Shown: in pieces, positions 14,358 to 15,456 of the stretch
How positions within the stretch are numbered: position 1 is the stretch's first letter
Layout of the letters: each line of letters begins with the position of its first letter
Assembly (NCBI GenBank): GCA_025357775.1
Contig: JANXOQ010000071.1
Span: 1 to 15,456 of the forward strand
DNA length: 15,456 nt
From: Ferruginibacter sp.
GTDB taxonomy: Bacteria > Bacteroidota > Bacteroidia > Chitinophagales > Chitinophagaceae
Reading direction: 5' to 3'
The notes under the pieces: model-generated
The model's input: the letters and a program-made list of their open reading frames with translations, nothing else
What the model was told of the DNA's origin: nothing
Database searches by the model: none
Position numbers and translations under genes: made by a program

Positions 14358-14906
14358 ATGCAGATTATAACAAGTATTCAAAATCGTATCTACGAAATGC
14401 GTGGCGAAAGGGTTATGATTGATAAAGATTTAGCTGCCCTTTATGAAGTGGAAACAAGGGTTTTAAATCAGGCTGTCAAAAGAAATTCAAAACGATTTCC
14501 AAATGATTTTATGTTTCGGCTTATTGAAAGTGAGTATGAGATGCTGAAAAATAATCTTACAAATTCAACCATGTCATCACAAAATGTGATGACATATTCT
14601 ACTAAACGCCCTAAAAGTGCTTTACCTTACGCATTTACCGAACAAGGAGTAGCAATGATTAGTGGCATATTAAATAGCGATAAAGCAATAAGTATGAACA
14701 TTGCTATTATGAGGGCTTTTGTAGCGGTAAGAAAAACACTTTTAGAACAAACCGACATAAAGCAACAACTGCAACTTATAAAAGAAAGGATTGGTGAACA
14801 TGATGCTTAGTTAAACCAAATTTATGATGCCATGGAAAATCTCTTAGACGAAAAAGCAGCTCAAAAAAAATGGGACGAAAGAGGACGGATTGGGTTTAAG
14901 AAATAA
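14358..14906 (+). pseudogene. ORF6N-domain protein gene interrupted by an in-frame amber codon
   Basis: The reading frame from ATG 14358 encodes the ORF6N domain, a DNA-binding module related to KilA-N found in phage and Bacteroidota proteins: IQNRIYEMRGERVMIDKDLA, then LYEVETRVLNQAVKRNSKRF, PNDFMFRL, and the hallmark LPYAFTEQGVAMISGILNS with MNIAIMRAFVAVRK. After Gly-Glu-His-Asp-Ala a TAG (14808-14810) stops it at 150 residues. The same frame then continues for 31 codons (LNQIYDAMENLLDEKAAQKK, then WDER and IGFKK) to TAA at 14904-14906. This continuation looks like the normal end of the family, where the TAG position would be Gln (CAG to TAG, one change). The DNA-binding part is intact, so a truncated product may still be made. 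An in-frame ATG at 14301 would add 19 unconserved residues; 14358 is preferred because family similarity starts there. Confidence 0.85.
14571..14595. repeat. 11-bp perfect inverted repeat inside the ORF6N gene
   Basis: ATGTCATCACA (14571-14581) and TGTGATGACAT (14585-14595) are perfect reverse complements around the loop AAA. The inner TCACAAAATGTGA differs at one of 13 bases from the core of the palindrome at 14254-14274. It encodes Met-Ser-Ser-Gln-Asn-Val-Met-Thr, so it lies in coding sequence. It may be a second operator or a structural constraint on the mRNA. Confidence 0.55.
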
Positions 14907-15015
14907 AAAATAACATAGCTATTTTACATAAAACTATATTGTATTTATCTATTATTTTTTGGTTTATAAGTATAATTATAGCCATTCCCATTTCCTCAAA
15001 ACATGTTTGCTTGTA

Positions 15016-15456
15016 ATGCAAAAAATAACTAATTCTCCCAATCGATATTTCTTACTAAATAAACCATACAACATGGTTTCGCAATTTGTAAGCAGCCACC
15101 ATGTGCGACTTTTAGGAGAAATAGATTTTGATTTTCCTGAGGGTACACATGCTATAGGCAGGCTAGATGGGCCATCAGAAGGGTTACTTATTTTGACAAC
15201 AGATAAAACAGTTACGAGAAAACTATTTTTAGCAAAAGAAGCACACGTTCGTTCTTACTTGGTAATGGTACAGCACAAAATGACTGAAGAAAGTTTTTTG
15301 CAATTGCAAGCAGGTATAAATATTCCTATAAACGATACAGAATTTTACTTAGCAAAACCATACTCCGTAAAAATAATAAAGCAGCCAACTACATTATACA
15401 AATATGCATTAGACCCAAGAGAAATATACCCACATACTTGGTTGCTTATTACCCTT
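15016..15456 (+). CDS. Pseudouridine synthase, RluE/RsuA family (partial, 3' end beyond window)
   Basis: An open frame from ATG 15016 to the last base gives 147 residues without a stop. It starts NRYFLLNKPYNMVSQFVSS (residues 9-27), the typical 'KPxGxxS' entry of the RsuA/RluB/E/F group. The catalytic motif HAIGRLDGPSEGLLILTTD holds the nucleophilic aspartate at Asp51. The segment KEAHVRSYLVMVQ is the conserved strand after the active site. There is no N-terminal S4 domain, which fits RluE (which modifies U2457 of 23S rRNA in E. coli) rather than RsuA or RluB/F; the exact target base cannot be told from sequence. The C-terminal third is missing because the window ends. It is separated from the ORF6N gene by about 110 bp and may have its own promoter. 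Confidence 0.9.
   Translation, partial: MQKITNSPNRYFLLNKPYNMVSQFVSSHHVRLLGEIDFDFPEGTHAIGRLDGPSEGLLILTTDKTVTRKLFLAKEAHVRSYLVMVQHKMTEESFLQLQAGINIPINDTEFYLAKPYSVKIIKQPTTLYKYALDPREIYPHTWLLITL

Noticed and set aside
14808..14810. The TAG in the ORF6N gene as a recoded codon (pyrrolysine or programmed readthrough).
   Set aside because: No readthrough signal or supporting context is visible, and a simple CAG to TAG mutation explains it; other genes in the window end normally.

Overview
The window reads as chromosome from an AT-rich member of the Bacteroidota, most likely of the Chitinophagaceae/Sphingobacteriia type. Grounds: two proteins end in type IX secretion system (T9SS) sorting domains (one type A, one type B/gliding-associated), a secreted protein has a dockerin-like tail of the Bacteroidota kind, the large carbamoyl-phosphate synthase subunit has a short Bacteroidota-style C-terminus, and start codons lack clear Shine-Dalgarno sequences. 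No rRNA, tRNA, CRISPR array, integrase or transposase gene is visible.

Layout. Bases 1-305 are very AT-rich with no gene. A two-gene secreted-protein unit follows (306-2003 and 2023-3144), closed by a strong intrinsic terminator near 3184-3222. Next come trmD (3415-4089, plus strand) and, convergent with it, a stand-alone B12-binding mutase subunit (4130-4549, minus strand, TTG start). After an AT-rich gap of about 400 bp lies a second secreted-protein pair: a small cysteine-containing exported protein (4949-5329) and, 4 bp later, a 1768-residue modular adhesin-like protein (5334-10640). The adhesin core is 13 tandem repeats of exactly 52 residues and its C-terminus is a T9SS type B domain. 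A YtxH-like small protein (10889-11188) with its own terminator precedes carB (11275-14160). The last part holds an ORF6N-domain gene broken by an in-frame amber codon (14358-14906) and the start of an RluE/RsuA-type pseudouridine synthase (15016 to the window end).

How the genes relate. The genes are a mixture: housekeeping functions (tRNA and rRNA modification, carbamoyl phosphate for pyrimidine and arginine synthesis, a B12-dependent mutase part) interleaved with two exported-protein operons that presumably use the same T9SS, which is encoded elsewhere. No compact defence or biosynthetic system is present.

The most interesting signals are smaller: (i) a GC-rich, full-length palindromic element of about 106 bp read in frame through the linker between the two halves of CarB; (ii) the 13x52-residue array with signs of a 4-repeat higher-order period; (iii) the amber-interrupted ORF6N gene with a preserved downstream reading frame; and (iv) two inverted repeats, one upstream of and one inside the ORF6N gene, sharing 12 of 13 core bases, which look like a pair of operator sites.
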